A stretch of DNA of 64,000 bases from assembly GCF_000550805.1 (NCBI RefSeq), contig NZ_CP004353.1, positions 2,418,001 through 2,482,000 on the forward strand. The letters are read 5' to 3'. The position numbers and the translations under genes are program-made. This document shows positions 36,405 to 44,838 of this stretch, one piece after another. Below the pieces are notes generated by a model. It saw nothing but the letters and a program-made list of their open reading frames with translations, made no database searches and had not been told where the DNA came from. The number at the start of each line of letters is the position of its first letter. The stretch's first letter is position 1. Source of the DNA: Corynebacterium vitaeruminis DSM 20294. Lineage in GTDB: Bacteria > Actinomycetota > Actinomycetes > Mycobacteriales > Mycobacteriaceae.

Positions 36405-37858
36405 ATGACGGCCTCCCCCACCGACGACCCGGCCGCCCCGGGCGCCGACGAGACCCCCACCGGTGTCTTCCAAGCGATCGGCGAGCTCGCCCGGCGCGGC
36501 GCCGACGACGAGCCCGCGGCCGCCACCATCGACGTGGCCGCCGCTCCCCCGCTCGCCCCCTGGCTCCCGTGGACACCTTCGACCGCGAACAGATCAGCGG
36601 CGTGCTCGACATCTGCGCCCGCATCGGCGACATCCTCATCCAGGCGGGCACCACCAACTCCGATGCCTGCGCCCACGGCCAGGCGGTGGCGGAATCCTTC
36701 GGCGTGTGGAACGTGCACGTGGACATGACCGCCAGCCGCATCCGGCTGTTCGCCCACGTCGGCGGCAACTCCCACCACCCGGTGGCCCACGTGCGCGTCA
36801 TGCGCGGCGGGGCCCAGGACTTCGATCGGCTGGAGAAGGTCGACCAGCTCATCCGCGACATCCACGCCGGGCGCTGCTCGCCGGCCGAGGCCCGGGACCG
36901 CCTCGACGCGATCGAGTCGGCGCACGCGCCGCTGGGCCTTGCCGGGGTCACCGCCGCGTGGGCGGGCATGGGCGGCGCGGTGGCCTTCCTGCTCGGCGGG
37001 GACTGGCCGGTGGCCGTCATCTCCACGCTCGCGGCCGCCGTCATCATCCTCATGTCCGCCTTCCTCGGCCGCCACGGGCTGCCCCTGTTCTTCCAGAACA
37101 CCGCGGGTGGGGTCTTCGCCTCCCTGCTCGCCTCCGCCAGCTACCACCTGGGCAGCCACGTCGGGCTCACGCTGCGGCCGAGCATGGTCATCGCCACCTC
37201 CATCGTGGCGATGCTCGCCGGGCTCACCCTCGTCCAGGCCATCCAGAACGGCGTGACCGGCGCGCCGGTCACGGGCACCGCGCGCTTCTTCGACACCGCG
37301 ATGATCACCGGCGGCGTGGTCGCGGGCGTGGGCATCGGCATCGTCGCCTCCGGGCTGGTGGGCTTCAGCCTGCCCCCGATGGAGACGACCGCGGCCCCGA
37401 ACCTCGCCTCCGCCACGGTGCGGGTGCTCGGTTCGGTGGGCGCCACCGCCGCCTTCGCGCGCGCCTGCTACGCCGCCTGGGACTCGGTGTTGCTCTCCGC
37501 CGCGACGGCGGCCATCGGCTCGAGCCTGTATTACTTCCTTCTCATCCCGCAGGGGTTTGGCTACATCTCCGCCAGCGCGGTGATGGCCATCCTCATCGGC
37601 CTCATCGGCGGCCTGCTCGGCCGTTTCTTCCGCGTGCCGCCGCTCATCATCGCCATCGCGGGCATCACCCCGCTTTTGCCGGGGCTGTCGATCTACCGCG
37701 GGATGTACGGCCTGCTTCACGACCAAACACTCATCGGCTTCGGAAACCTCACCGTCGCGCTGGCCACCGCCACCGCGCTGTCCGCGGGCGTCGTCCTGGG
37801 CGAGTGGATAGCCCGCCGCTTCCGGCGGCCCCGCTTCGCCAAGCGCGGGCAGAGCTAG
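36405..37858 (+). pseudogene. ThrE-type threonine/serine exporter with a frameshift near its N-terminus
   Basis: From 36569 on, 429 residues match the ThrE exporter: cytosolic/hydrolase-like part with ARIGDILIQAGTTNSDA, then about ten membrane segments with LPLFFQNTAGG, GITPLLPGLSIYRGMYG and VVLGEWIARR. The N-terminal part (MTASPTDDPAAPG... to AATIDVAAAPPLAP) lies in a different frame, beginning at an ATG (36405) that has a TACGCT box 8 nt upstream. A -1 shift in the run CCCCC (36556-36560) would join both into one ThrE-like protein reading ...PPLAP/LAPVDTFD. Either a C was lost, the sequence has an error, or ribosomes slip. A GTG at 36569 could alternatively start a shorter protein. Confidence 0.75.
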
Positions 37859-37920
37859 ATCCGAATCCCGCCGCCTCCGGCCACCGCGTCAAAGAAACGC
37901 TTGTTTGACCACAACCGCGC

Positions 37921-37979
37921 CGCAAACGCCCAGGCGGTCACATCTGAAGCCCGTCAACAAAGCGCTCCTTTGCTGGCGG
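37921..37979. repeat. 58-bp intergenic repeat, copy 2
   Basis: Counterpart of 20073-20130. The shared core includes AGCCCGTCAA, AAAGCGCT and TTTGC. It lies between the thrE-type gene and tRNA-Thr, in an approximately 290-nt non-coding stretch. Confidence 0.65.
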
Positions 37980-38111
37980 GGGGCACCGCGACACCGGTGG
38001 GAAGCTCAGCCTGCCTCGGGCACCCCGGAAACGCCGTCGCAGGACAGGAACTGCCCAGCTGAAAGCGCCCGCCGCTAAAAGCCGGAGGGTTTTCGTGGGC
38101 GTGCACGCCAC

Positions 38112-38139
38112 CAGGCCACAGCGACAACGCTGTGGCCTG
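38112..38139. terminator. 12-bp hairpin behind tRNA-Thr
   Basis: CAGGCCACAGCG and CGCTGTGGCCTG are perfect arms around ACAA, 7 nt behind the tRNA 3' end. No clear U-run is present on the tRNA strand. Confidence 0.55.
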
Positions 38140-38146
38140 CGGATTT

Positions 38147-38222
38147 TGGAGCTGAAGATGGGACTTGAACCCACAACCTACGGTTTACAAGACCGTTGCG
38201 CTACCAATTGCGCCACTCCAGC
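38147..38222 (-). tRNA. tRNA-Thr (anticodon UGU)
   Basis: The 76-nt cloverleaf reads on the minus strand. Acceptor GCTGGAG pairs with CTTCAGC (one G-U pair). The D-loop is AATTGGTAGC. The anticodon stem is ACGGT/ACCGT around CTTGTAA (anticodon TGT) and the T-arm contains GGTTCAAGTCC. CCA is encoded. It stands between two ThrE-type exporter genes. Confidence 0.95.
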
Positions 38223-38348
38223 ACGGTCATCGGCCAAGGTAGCGGCCGCGACTGCCCCATGATACTAACCCACGGCCTGCAAAAGAACCAAGGTGCCAAC
38301 ACCGCCCTCGCGCGGCGCGGGGATTCTCTATTAGGTTAGGGGTGGTCA

Positions 38349-38373
38349 GGCCATAGGCGTCGGAAAGCGAAAG
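38349..38373. repeat. CGCTTGTCGACGCC intergenic motif directly before thrE
   Basis: GGCCATAGGCGTCGGAAAGC ends a few nt before the thrE ATG, a place where it might touch translation or promoter function. Confidence 0.5.
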
Positions 38374-38375
38374 CG

Positions 38376-39857
38376 ATGGGAATGAGTCTTAGGGAAACAC
38401 TGCGCGGCCTCAGCCAGCGCGCGGGGCGCATCGCGACGATCGATGCGATCAAGGCCGCGCCGCCGCCGTCGCCGCTGGCCCCGGTCGATCTGACGGATCC
38501 GGGGCAGGTCGCGGCCGTGATGGACGTGGCCGCGCGCGTGGGCGACATCCTCTTGTCCTCCGGAACGTCCAACCGCGACACCGTCGTGCAGATCCACGCG
38601 GTGACCTCGGCGTACGGCCTCGTGTACTGCCACGTGGACATCACGCTCAACACGATCACGGTGTTCGCGAACATCGGGCACGAGAAGAAGACGCCGGTGA
38701 GCGTGTTCCGCGTGGTCAGCAAGATGACCACGGACTTTTCCAAGCTCACGGCCGTGGACCGGCTCATCCGCTCGATCCAGGCGGGCGCCACCCCGCCGGA
38801 CGTGGCCGCGAAGATCCTGGACGACCTCTACGCGGCACCGGCCAGCTACGGGTTCAAGACCTCGCTGGTGGGCTGGGGCGGCATGGGCGCCTCGGTCGCG
38901 GTGCTGCTCGGCGGCGGGTGGCTCCAGGCGGTGCTGGCGCTGGTCGTCGCCGTGCTGATCATGGCGGGCAGCGCGTGGCTGGCCAAGCACTCGCTGCCGC
39001 TGTTCTTCCAGAACGTCTACGGCGGGTTCGTGGCCACGCTGCCCGCGGCGATCGCGTACTTCGTCGCCACCGGGCACGGCCTGCACGTGGTGCCCAGCCA
39101 GATCGTGGCCTCGGGCATCGTGGTCATGCTGGCCGGGCTGACGATGGTGCAGTCGCTCCAGGACGGCATCACGGGCGCGCCGGTGACGGCGTCGGCACGG
39201 TTCTTCGAGACGCTGCTGCTCACCGGCGCGATCGTGGCGGGCGTGGGCATCGGCATCCAGGCCGCGGAGCTCATGGGGATCTCCCTGCCGCCGCTGGAAT
39301 CGGCCGCGGCTCCGAACTACGCGTCCTCGCTGGCCAAGGCGCTGGCGGGCGCGGTTGCCTCGGCGTCGTTCGCGCTGGCCTGCTACGCGGAGCTGGGCTC
39401 CGTGATCGTCTCCGGGCTCACGGCGCTGGCCGGTTCCGTCCTCTACTACTTCGTGCTCATCCCGCTCGGCATCGGCGAGGTCATCTCCACGGCGCTCGCC
39501 GCCACGGTCATCGGCCTCGCCGGCGGCCTGCTCGCGCGCCGCTTTCTCATCCCGCCGCTCATCACCGCGATCGCGGGCATCACCCCGATGCTGCCGGGCC
39601 TGTCCATCTACCGCGGCATGTACGCCGCACTCAACGAGCAGATGCTGGTCGGCTTCACCAACCTGGCGCTGGCCCTGTCGCTGTGCTCGGCGCTGGCCGC
39701 GGGCGTGGTCCTGGGCGAGTGGGTCGCGCGCAGGCTTCGCCGCCCGCCGCGCCTGAACCTCTACGGCGCCTTCCGCCGCGCGCGCCGCAACCCGTTCCCC
39801 GCCACCGACACCGGCAGCTTCAAGGTGGTCAAGGCCCCCAACGAGGGTCGCGGTTAG
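38376..39857 (+). CDS. thrE: Threonine/serine exporter ThrE
   Basis: This 493-residue protein has the full ThrE architecture. The N-terminal soluble domain has RIATIDAIKAAPPPSPLAPVDLTD and ARVGDILLSSGTSNRDT. About ten membrane segments follow, with SLPLFFQNVYGG, GITPMLPGLSIYRGMY and VVLGEWVARR. ThrE exports L-threonine and L-serine by proton motive force. It is a close paralogue of the frameshifted gene on the other side of tRNA-Thr. A copy of the CGCTTGTCGACGCC repeat lies just before the start and another just behind the stop. The ATG at 38376 lacks a strong ribosome site; ATG at 38382 is an alternative. Confidence 0.92.
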   Translation: MGMSLRETLRGLSQRAGRIATIDAIKAAPPPSPLAPVDLTDPGQVAAVMDVAARVGDILLSSGTSNRDTVVQIHAVTSAYGLVYCHVDITLNTITVFANIGHEKKTPVSVFRVVSKMTTDFSKLTAVDRLIRSIQAGATPPDVAAKILDDLYAAPASYGFKTSLVGWGGMGASVAVLLGGGWLQAVLALVVAVLIMAGSAWLAKHSLPLFFQNVYGGFVATLPAAIAYFVATGHGLHVVPSQIVASGIVVMLAGLTMVQSLQDGITGAPVTASARFFETLLLTGAIVAGVGIGIQAAELMGISLPPLESAAAPNYASSLAKALAGAVASASFALACYAELGSVIVSGLTALAGSVLYYFVLIPLGIGEVISTALAATVIGLAGGLLARRFLIPPLITAIAGITPMLPGLSIYRGMYAALNEQMLVGFTNLALALSLCSALAAGVVLGEWVARRLRRPPRLNLYGAFRRARRNPFPATDTGSFKVVKAPNEGRG

Positions 39858-39866
39858 CGCGTGTGC

Positions 39867-39891
39867 TTTTCGCTTGTCGACGCCTTCGGCC
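39867..39891. repeat. CGCTTGTCGACGCC intergenic motif behind thrE
   Basis: CGCTTGTCGACGCCTTCGGC starts 13 nt after the thrE stop codon, in the sense orientation. Confidence 0.65.
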
Positions 39892-39998
39892 CCCGCCGCT
39901 ATCCCTCCCCTGGCCGCTCGCGGGCGGCGGCGATGGGCTACAATAGGCGACCTAGACTGTCTATAGCCCGTCGCTCATTCGCACACAGGAGGGGACCC

Positions 39999-40352
39999 TT
40001 GCCACCCAAGGTCACTGACACCCGCACCACTTCGGCCGAGGCGCTGCACGCCGTGGAGGCCGAGACCGGAGCCGCCGCCCGCCGCATCGTGGCAACCTAC
40101 GCTGAGGACTTCTTCGACGGTGTCACCCTCATGTGCATGCTCGGCGTGGAGCCGGAGGGGTTGAGCTACCGCAAGGTCGCCGCCGAGTTCGAGGAGGCCG
40201 CCGCCCCGAAGAAGGCCGCCAAGAAGGCTGCTAAGAAAACGACCAAGAAGGCGGCGAAAAAGACGACCAAGAAGGCGGCAAAGAAGGCCACCAAGAAGGC
40301 GACCAAGAAGGTCGCGAAGAAGGCTGCCAAGAAGACCACAAAGAAGGCGTGA
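39999..40352 (+). CDS. Histone H1-like Lys/Ala-rich protein
   Basis: The 117-residue protein has a short globular N-terminal part (PPKVTDTRTTSAEALHAV to about residue 68). Its C-terminal tail is built only of KKAA, KKTT, KKAT and KKVA repeats (about residues 71-117). Such tails bind DNA non-specifically, as in eukaryotic H1 and bacterial H1-like proteins, so a nucleoid-associated role is likely. The start is a TTG 5 nt behind AGGAGGGG; upstream in-frame starts lack this site. otsA begins 7 nt after its stop, so the two are probably cotranscribed. Confidence 0.85.
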   Translation: MPPKVTDTRTTSAEALHAVEAETGAAARRIVATYAEDFFDGVTLMCMLGVEPEGLSYRKVAAEFEEAAAPKKAAKKAAKKTTKKAAKKTTKKAAKKATKKATKKVAKKAAKKTTKKA

Positions 40353-40359
40353 TTCTTCC

Positions 40360-41829
40360 ATGAGCGGTGACAACACATTCGTGGTGGTGGCCAACCGGCT
40401 GCCCGTGGACATCAGTGTCGCCGCCGACGGCACCCGCACCTTCAGCCCCTCGCCGGGCGGCCTGGTCACGGCGCTGAGCCCCGTGCTCGAGCGCCAGCAG
40501 GGCTGCTGGGTGGGCTGGCCCGGCACCGTCGAGGAGGTGCCCGAGCCCTTCTACACCGACGGCGGGGTGCTGCTCCACCCCGTGGCGCTCAACGCCCACG
40601 ACTTCGAGGCCTTCTACGAGGGCTTTTCCAACGCCACCCTGTGGCCGCTCTACCACGACCTCATCGTCCCCCCGATCTACGACCGCGAGTGGTGGGTCTC
40701 CTACCGCGAGGTGAACCTGAAGTTCGCCCACGAGGTCGCCGAGGTCGCCGCCGAGGGCGCGATCGTGTGGGTGCAGGACTACCAGCTCCAGCTGGTCCCG
40801 GGCATCCTGCGCCAGATCCGCCCGGACCTGACCATCGGATTCTTCCTGCACATCCCATTCCCCTCGCCCGACCTGTTCCGCCAGCTGCCCTGGCGCGAGG
40901 AGATCGTGCGCGGCCTGCTCGGCGCGGATCTCCTGGGGTTCCACCTGGTCTCCAGCGCCACCAACTTCCTCGACCTCACTCGCGAGGTCGCGGGCGGCAT
41001 CGGCTCGCACACCGGCCAGCCCGACGAGCTGGAGGTCTCCGGCCAGGCGAGCGTGCGCGAGGTGACCGCGCACATCACCACCAACGACAACCGCGAGGTC
41101 GGCGTGGCAAGCTTCCCCATCTCCATCGACGTCGACGAGGTCCTAGGCCTGCTCCCCACGCCCGAGAAGGTCGCGGAGGTCCGCCACGACCTGGGCGACC
41201 CGCAGACCCTCATCCTGGGCGTCGACCGCCTCGACTACACCAAGGGCATCCTCCAGCGACTGCTGGCCTTCGAGGAGCTGCTCGAGGCGGAGGCGCTGGA
41301 CGCGAGCAACACGGTGCTCGTGCAGGTCGCCACCCCCTCGCGCGAGCGCATCGACCACTACAAGCGCACCCGCTCTCAGGTCGAGGAGGCCGTGGGCCGC
41401 ATCAACGGCCGCTTCGGCTCGCTCGGCAAGCCGGTGGTGCACTACCACCACCAGTCGCTGTCCAAGAAGGCGCTGCTGGAGCTCTACTCCGCCGCCGACA
41501 TCATGCTGGTCACCCCGTTCAAGGACGGCATGAACTTGGTGGCCAAGGAGTACGTCGCCTGCCACGGCGACGGCAGCGGCGCGCTCGTGCTCAGCGAGTT
41601 CGCGGGCGCGGCCCACGAGCTGTCCGAGGCGTTCCTGTGCAACCCCTTCGACATGGAGTCGATCAAGCGCCAGCTGTCCAACGCCGCGACCATGCTGCAG
41701 GCCGACCCCGAGACCGCCGCCCGCCGCATGAACGCGCTGCACGAGCAGGTCATCGAGCACGACGTCAACCTGTGGGCGTCCTCGTTCCTGGGCTGCCTGC
41801 ACGACATCCACGCGGAGACGAAGCACTGA
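40360..41829 (+). CDS. otsA: Trehalose-6-phosphate synthase
   Basis: OtsA (GT20) joins UDP- or GDP-glucose with glucose-6-phosphate. The 489-residue protein has VVANRLPVDI, the glucose-phosphate loop near PSPGGLVTAL, WVQDYQLQLVP, GVDRLDYTKGI and TPFKDGMNLVAKEYVA, all family blocks. Trehalose made here feeds osmoprotection and trehalose mycolates in the envelope. It is followed by a lipoprotein gene with a 1-nt stop/start overlap and by otsB. Confidence 0.95.
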   Translation: MSGDNTFVVVANRLPVDISVAADGTRTFSPSPGGLVTALSPVLERQQGCWVGWPGTVEEVPEPFYTDGGVLLHPVALNAHDFEAFYEGFSNATLWPLYHDLIVPPIYDREWWVSYREVNLKFAHEVAEVAAEGAIVWVQDYQLQLVPGILRQIRPDLTIGFFLHIPFPSPDLFRQLPWREEIVRGLLGADLLGFHLVSSATNFLDLTREVAGGIGSHTGQPDELEVSGQASVREVTAHITTNDNREVGVASFPISIDVDEVLGLLPTPEKVAEVRHDLGDPQTLILGVDRLDYTKGILQRLLAFEELLEAEALDASNTVLVQVATPSRERIDHYKRTRSQVEEAVGRINGRFGSLGKPVVHYHHQSLSKKALLELYSAADIMLVTPFKDGMNLVAKEYVACHGDGSGALVLSEFAGAAHELSEAFLCNPFDMESIKRQLSNAATMLQADPETAARRMNALHEQVIEHDVNLWASSFLGCLHDIHAETKH

Positions 41830-42320
41830 TGCGCGGCGGAATGCGGCTGGCCGCCGCCGGGGCGATCGCGGCCGCGGCGGTATCCCTTGCCGCCTGCTCC
41901 AACGACACCCAGCAGGTGTCGGACTCCAACTGGCAGGTCACGGACGTCTACACCACGCCGGGCACCCCGAGCGCCGTCGACGACTCCGTCGCTGGCGCGG
42001 TGACCTTGAACTTCGGCGACAAGACGGTCTCCGGCTTCACCGGCTGCGCGCCGCTCAACGGGATCGTGAAGTTCACCGGCGGCGACGGCGACCAGCTGGC
42101 CGCGCCCGAGGACGCGACGAAGGTCGAGTTCACCCAGGTAAAGTTCAAGCCCATCGAGGACGACCAGTGCCAGGGCAAGGTGCGCTACATGCACGACGCG
42201 CTGGTGAACATGCTGGTCGACGGCTCCTTCACCATCCGCCACGAGGGCGACGGCGTCATGGTGCTCACCGAGCAGTCCGACGCGGTGGACCCGCGGGCCA
42301 TCCGGCTCATCGTCGGGTAG
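41829..42320 (+). CDS. Putative lipoprotein between otsA and otsB
   Basis: A 163-residue protein with a lipoprotein signal: MRGGMRLAAAGAIAAAAVSL then the lipobox LAAC (Cys near residue 22). The mature part resembles small META-like or heat-shock-type lipoproteins (VTLNFGDKTVSGFTGCAPLNG) and has three more cysteines. The ATG shares its A with the otsA stop codon (TGATG), so it is translationally coupled to otsA. Function unknown; the position is conserved between otsA and otsB in corynebacteria. Confidence 0.8.
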   Translation: MRGGMRLAAAGAIAAAAVSLAACSNDTQQVSDSNWQVTDVYTTPGTPSAVDDSVAGAVTLNFGDKTVSGFTGCAPLNGIVKFTGGDGDQLAAPEDATKVEFTQVKFKPIEDDQCQGKVRYMHDALVNMLVDGSFTIRHEGDGVMVLTEQSDAVDPRAIRLIVG

Positions 42321-42352
42321 CGAGCCACAAGCGGCCACGAGCACCTCGCGCG

Positions 42353-42358
42353 TAGGAT
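42353..42358 (+). promoter_or_regulatory. otsB -10 box (TAGGAT)
   Basis: TAGGAT with 7 nt to the otsB ATG, no ribosome site between; a leaderless otsB transcript is likely in addition to read-through from otsA. Confidence 0.55.
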
Positions 42359-42365
42359 TGCCTTC

Positions 42366-43118
42366 ATGAGTGCAACCCTTCTCGAGCTAGCTTCGACCCC
42401 CCACCTCATGGTGGTCACCGACTTCGACGGCACCCTCGCGGGCATCAGCAAGGACGCCTACAACGTCCCCATCAACCAGCGCTCCATCGCGGCGCTGGAG
42501 GCGATGGCCGACCTGCCGCTGACCACGGTGGCCATCCTCACCGGCCGCCACCTCGAGGGGCTGCGCCAGGCCAGCGGGTTGGTCCCCGGCAAGCTCATCA
42601 TCGCCGGCTCCCACGGGGCCGAGTCGAGCGACCAGCCGATCGCGCTGACCGACGCCCAGGTGACCGCGCTAGCCGCCATCACCAAGGAATTCGACCGCCT
42701 CGCCGACGGCATCCCCGGCGTCTTCGTCGAGCACAAGCCCTACCACCGCGTCCTCCACGGCGTGCGCGCCACCGACCTCGAGGCCCGCGACAAGGCGATG
42801 GAGGAGGCCCTCAAGCTGAACATCGATGGTGTGACGATCAAGCCTGGAAAGTTCATGGTGGAGGCCAGCGTCACCGACGTGACCAAGGGCGTGTGGATCC
42901 AGCGCGCCATCGAGTCCCACCAGCCCACCGCCACCGTGTTCATCGGCGACGACACCACCGACGAGGACGGCTTCAAGGTGCTCGGCGACAGCGATCTCGC
43001 GGTCAAGGTCGGCGAGGGGGACACCGCCGCCGACATCCGCGTGGCCGACACCGACGCCGTGGGCGACTTCCTCACCGAGCTCGCCCGGCTGCGCTCGGAG
43101 AACTTCGCCGCGAAGTAA
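42366..43118 (+). CDS. otsB: Trehalose-6-phosphate phosphatase
   Basis: The 250-residue HAD phosphatase shows motif I VTDFDGTLAGI (nucleophile Asp near residue 19), motif II AILTGR and motif IV FIGDDTTDEDGF. It removes phosphate from trehalose-6-phosphate made by OtsA. Length is normal for the family. It converges with a small unknown gene 3 nt away. Confidence 0.94.
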   Translation: MSATLLELASTPHLMVVTDFDGTLAGISKDAYNVPINQRSIAALEAMADLPLTTVAILTGRHLEGLRQASGLVPGKLIIAGSHGAESSDQPIALTDAQVTALAAITKEFDRLADGIPGVFVEHKPYHRVLHGVRATDLEARDKAMEEALKLNIDGVTIKPGKFMVEASVTDVTKGVWIQRAIESHQPTATVFIGDDTTDEDGFKVLGDSDLAVKVGEGDTAADIRVADTDAVGDFLTELARLRSENFAAK

Positions 43119-43121
43119 CCC

Positions 43122-43502
43122 CTACTGCGCGACCTCGATGCCGTGGGCCTGGGCCCAGCGCAGGATGGGGCCGCGGATCTCCACCACGTCGCCGACGGTC
43201 TTCTGCACGAGGACCGGGTCGTTGGGCAGCTTCCGCGAGGGGTCGCCCACCGGCAGCACGTCGAGGACGGCTGGCTCCGTGAGGTGCAGGACCGCCAGCC
43301 CGATCATCTCGACGTTGGTCTGCTCGCAGACCGCCCACGTGTACATGGTCTCCTGCGCCCACTTCTCGCGCAGGGAGTCCACGCTCTCGGGCTCCATCGC
43401 GCCCGGGTTGCAGACGGCCAGCGCCGGGGTGTCGTCGATGCGTTCGTCGTTGTGGAGCGGGCGGGCGTAGAAGCGCCCGCCGTTGATCTCAGTTGGTTCC
43501 AT
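43122..43502 (-). CDS. Conserved hypothetical protein
   Basis: A 126-residue soluble protein without signal or membrane segments. I do not recognise a family; features are GRFYARPLHNDERIDDTPAL near the start and LRWAQAHGIEV at the end. Base and codon usage match neighbouring genes. It lies between otsB (convergent) and the LacI-type gene (same strand). A 6-bp inverted repeat CTTTCG/CGAAAG at 43522-43536 stands before it. Confidence 0.6.
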   Translation of the reverse strand: MEPTEINGGRFYARPLHNDERIDDTPALAVCNPGAMEPESVDSLREKWAQETMYTWAVCEQTNVEMIGLAVLHLTEPAVLDVLPVGDPSRKLPNDPVLVQKTVGDVVEIRGPILRWAQAHGIEVAQ

Positions 43503-43570
43503 AGCTACCTAGCTTAGAGCGCTTTCGCGCCGAAAGTGAACGTTGTTCAATTTCGATTCTGCGAGGCCTG

Positions 43571-44655
43571 CTAGGCACGGGGCGCGGCGATCGTGGCCCC
43601 CTCGTTGTAGGTGGTCTCCAGCAGCACGCGCTTCGCCGCGGTCTCGTCGTCGAGAAGCGAAGCAAGCATGCGGCCGGCATTGAGGCCCTTTTCCTTGTTC
43701 GGCTGGATGACCGTGGACAGCCCCATGGCCAGCGCGGGCTCGATGCCGTCGAAGCCGGTGACGGAGAGATCCCCCGGCACGCTCAAGCCCTTGCCGCGCG
43801 CGTACTCGAGCACGCCGAAGGCCATGGTGTCGGTGCTGCACAGCACGGCGGTGAGCTCGGGGTTGGCCTCGAGCAGCTGGCGGGCGGCGTCGACGTTGTT
43901 CCTCGGGTCGTTGATGTGGCGCTCGACCACCGGCACGGAGGCGCGGTCGATGCCGGCCTCGGCGAAGACGTCGAGCGCGCCGAGCACGCGGGAGCGCTGG
44001 ACGTGGTGGTGGGCGTTATCGAGGCGCTCGGCGCTACGGGGCCGTTGTTGGGCACGGTGTCGAGGCGGATGCACAGGATGCCGATCTTGGTGTGGCCGGC
44101 GTCGACCAAAGCCCGGGCCGCCGGGGCGATCGCCGCGCGGTCGTCGATGCCCACGAACGGCAGCTCGAAGTCGTCGGCGGGCTGGTCACAGATGACGATG
44201 GGCAGACCGCGGGTCTTGGCCGCCTCCAGGTAGGGGTCGTTCTTGGCCACCGAGTAGACGACGAAGCCGTCGACCACCGCGGAGTTGACCAGCTGGCGCG
44301 CGGAGAGCACGTCGGTGGTGTTGGGCCCGACCGGGACCAAGGTCATCGAGGTCTGCGAGCCGTAGGAGGCCTCGGCCATGCCCGCGAGGAAGTCCAAGGA
44401 TGCCCGGTCCTCGAAGGCGTAGGTGAGGTGCTCGGTCAGCAGCACGCCCAGGGCGTTGACGCGCTTGGTACGCAGGGATCTCGCCGTGGGGTCCGGGCCC
44501 GGGTAACCCAGGCGCTCGGCGGTCTCCAGGATGCGCTCGCGCAGGCTCGCGGAGAGCTGCTCCGGGTGATTGTAGGCATTGGACACGGTCGTCCGAGATA
44601 CCCCCAGCTCCTTGGCCAGGGACGCCAGGGACGTACGCTTTACTCGCTTCGACAT
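43571..44655 (-). pseudogene. LacI-family regulator (IpsA-like) split by a single-base frameshift
   Basis: The first part (from 44655) carries the LacI HTH, TSLASLAKELGVSRTTVSNAYNHPEQLS, and the sugar-binding core up to ILCIRLDTVPNNGPV. The rest, AERLDNAHHHVQRSRVLGALDVF through TTYNEGATIAAPRA, continues in another frame; the break is at about 44025-44040. Adding one base restores a protein of about 360 residues. Position beside otsB matches the C. glutamicum LacI-type regulator IpsA, which controls inositol-phosphate synthase and hence mycothiol and inositol lipids. That assignment is by synteny. As written the effector domain is lost. Confidence 0.8.
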
Positions 44656-44838
44656 GAATTCAACCTAGCCCACCTCCGAACTTTCTCCCAGATGCTGAAG
44701 CGTTTAGTGACCTGCTTTTCCCTCATTCGGGGGCAAATTGTAGAGCAATTACCATTCTTAACTCAGGTTCTTTCTGTCCGATTCGGGGGAAGATTCTCAG
44801 GTTTCTTCTCAAGCAGCGCGCGGAATAGGATGGTTCGG

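Noticed and set aside
36463..37908. 481-codon open frame running through the frameshifted thrE gene in a third frame
   Set aside because: Arg/Pro/His-rich translation with no membrane segments; a shadow of the high-GC coding sequence.
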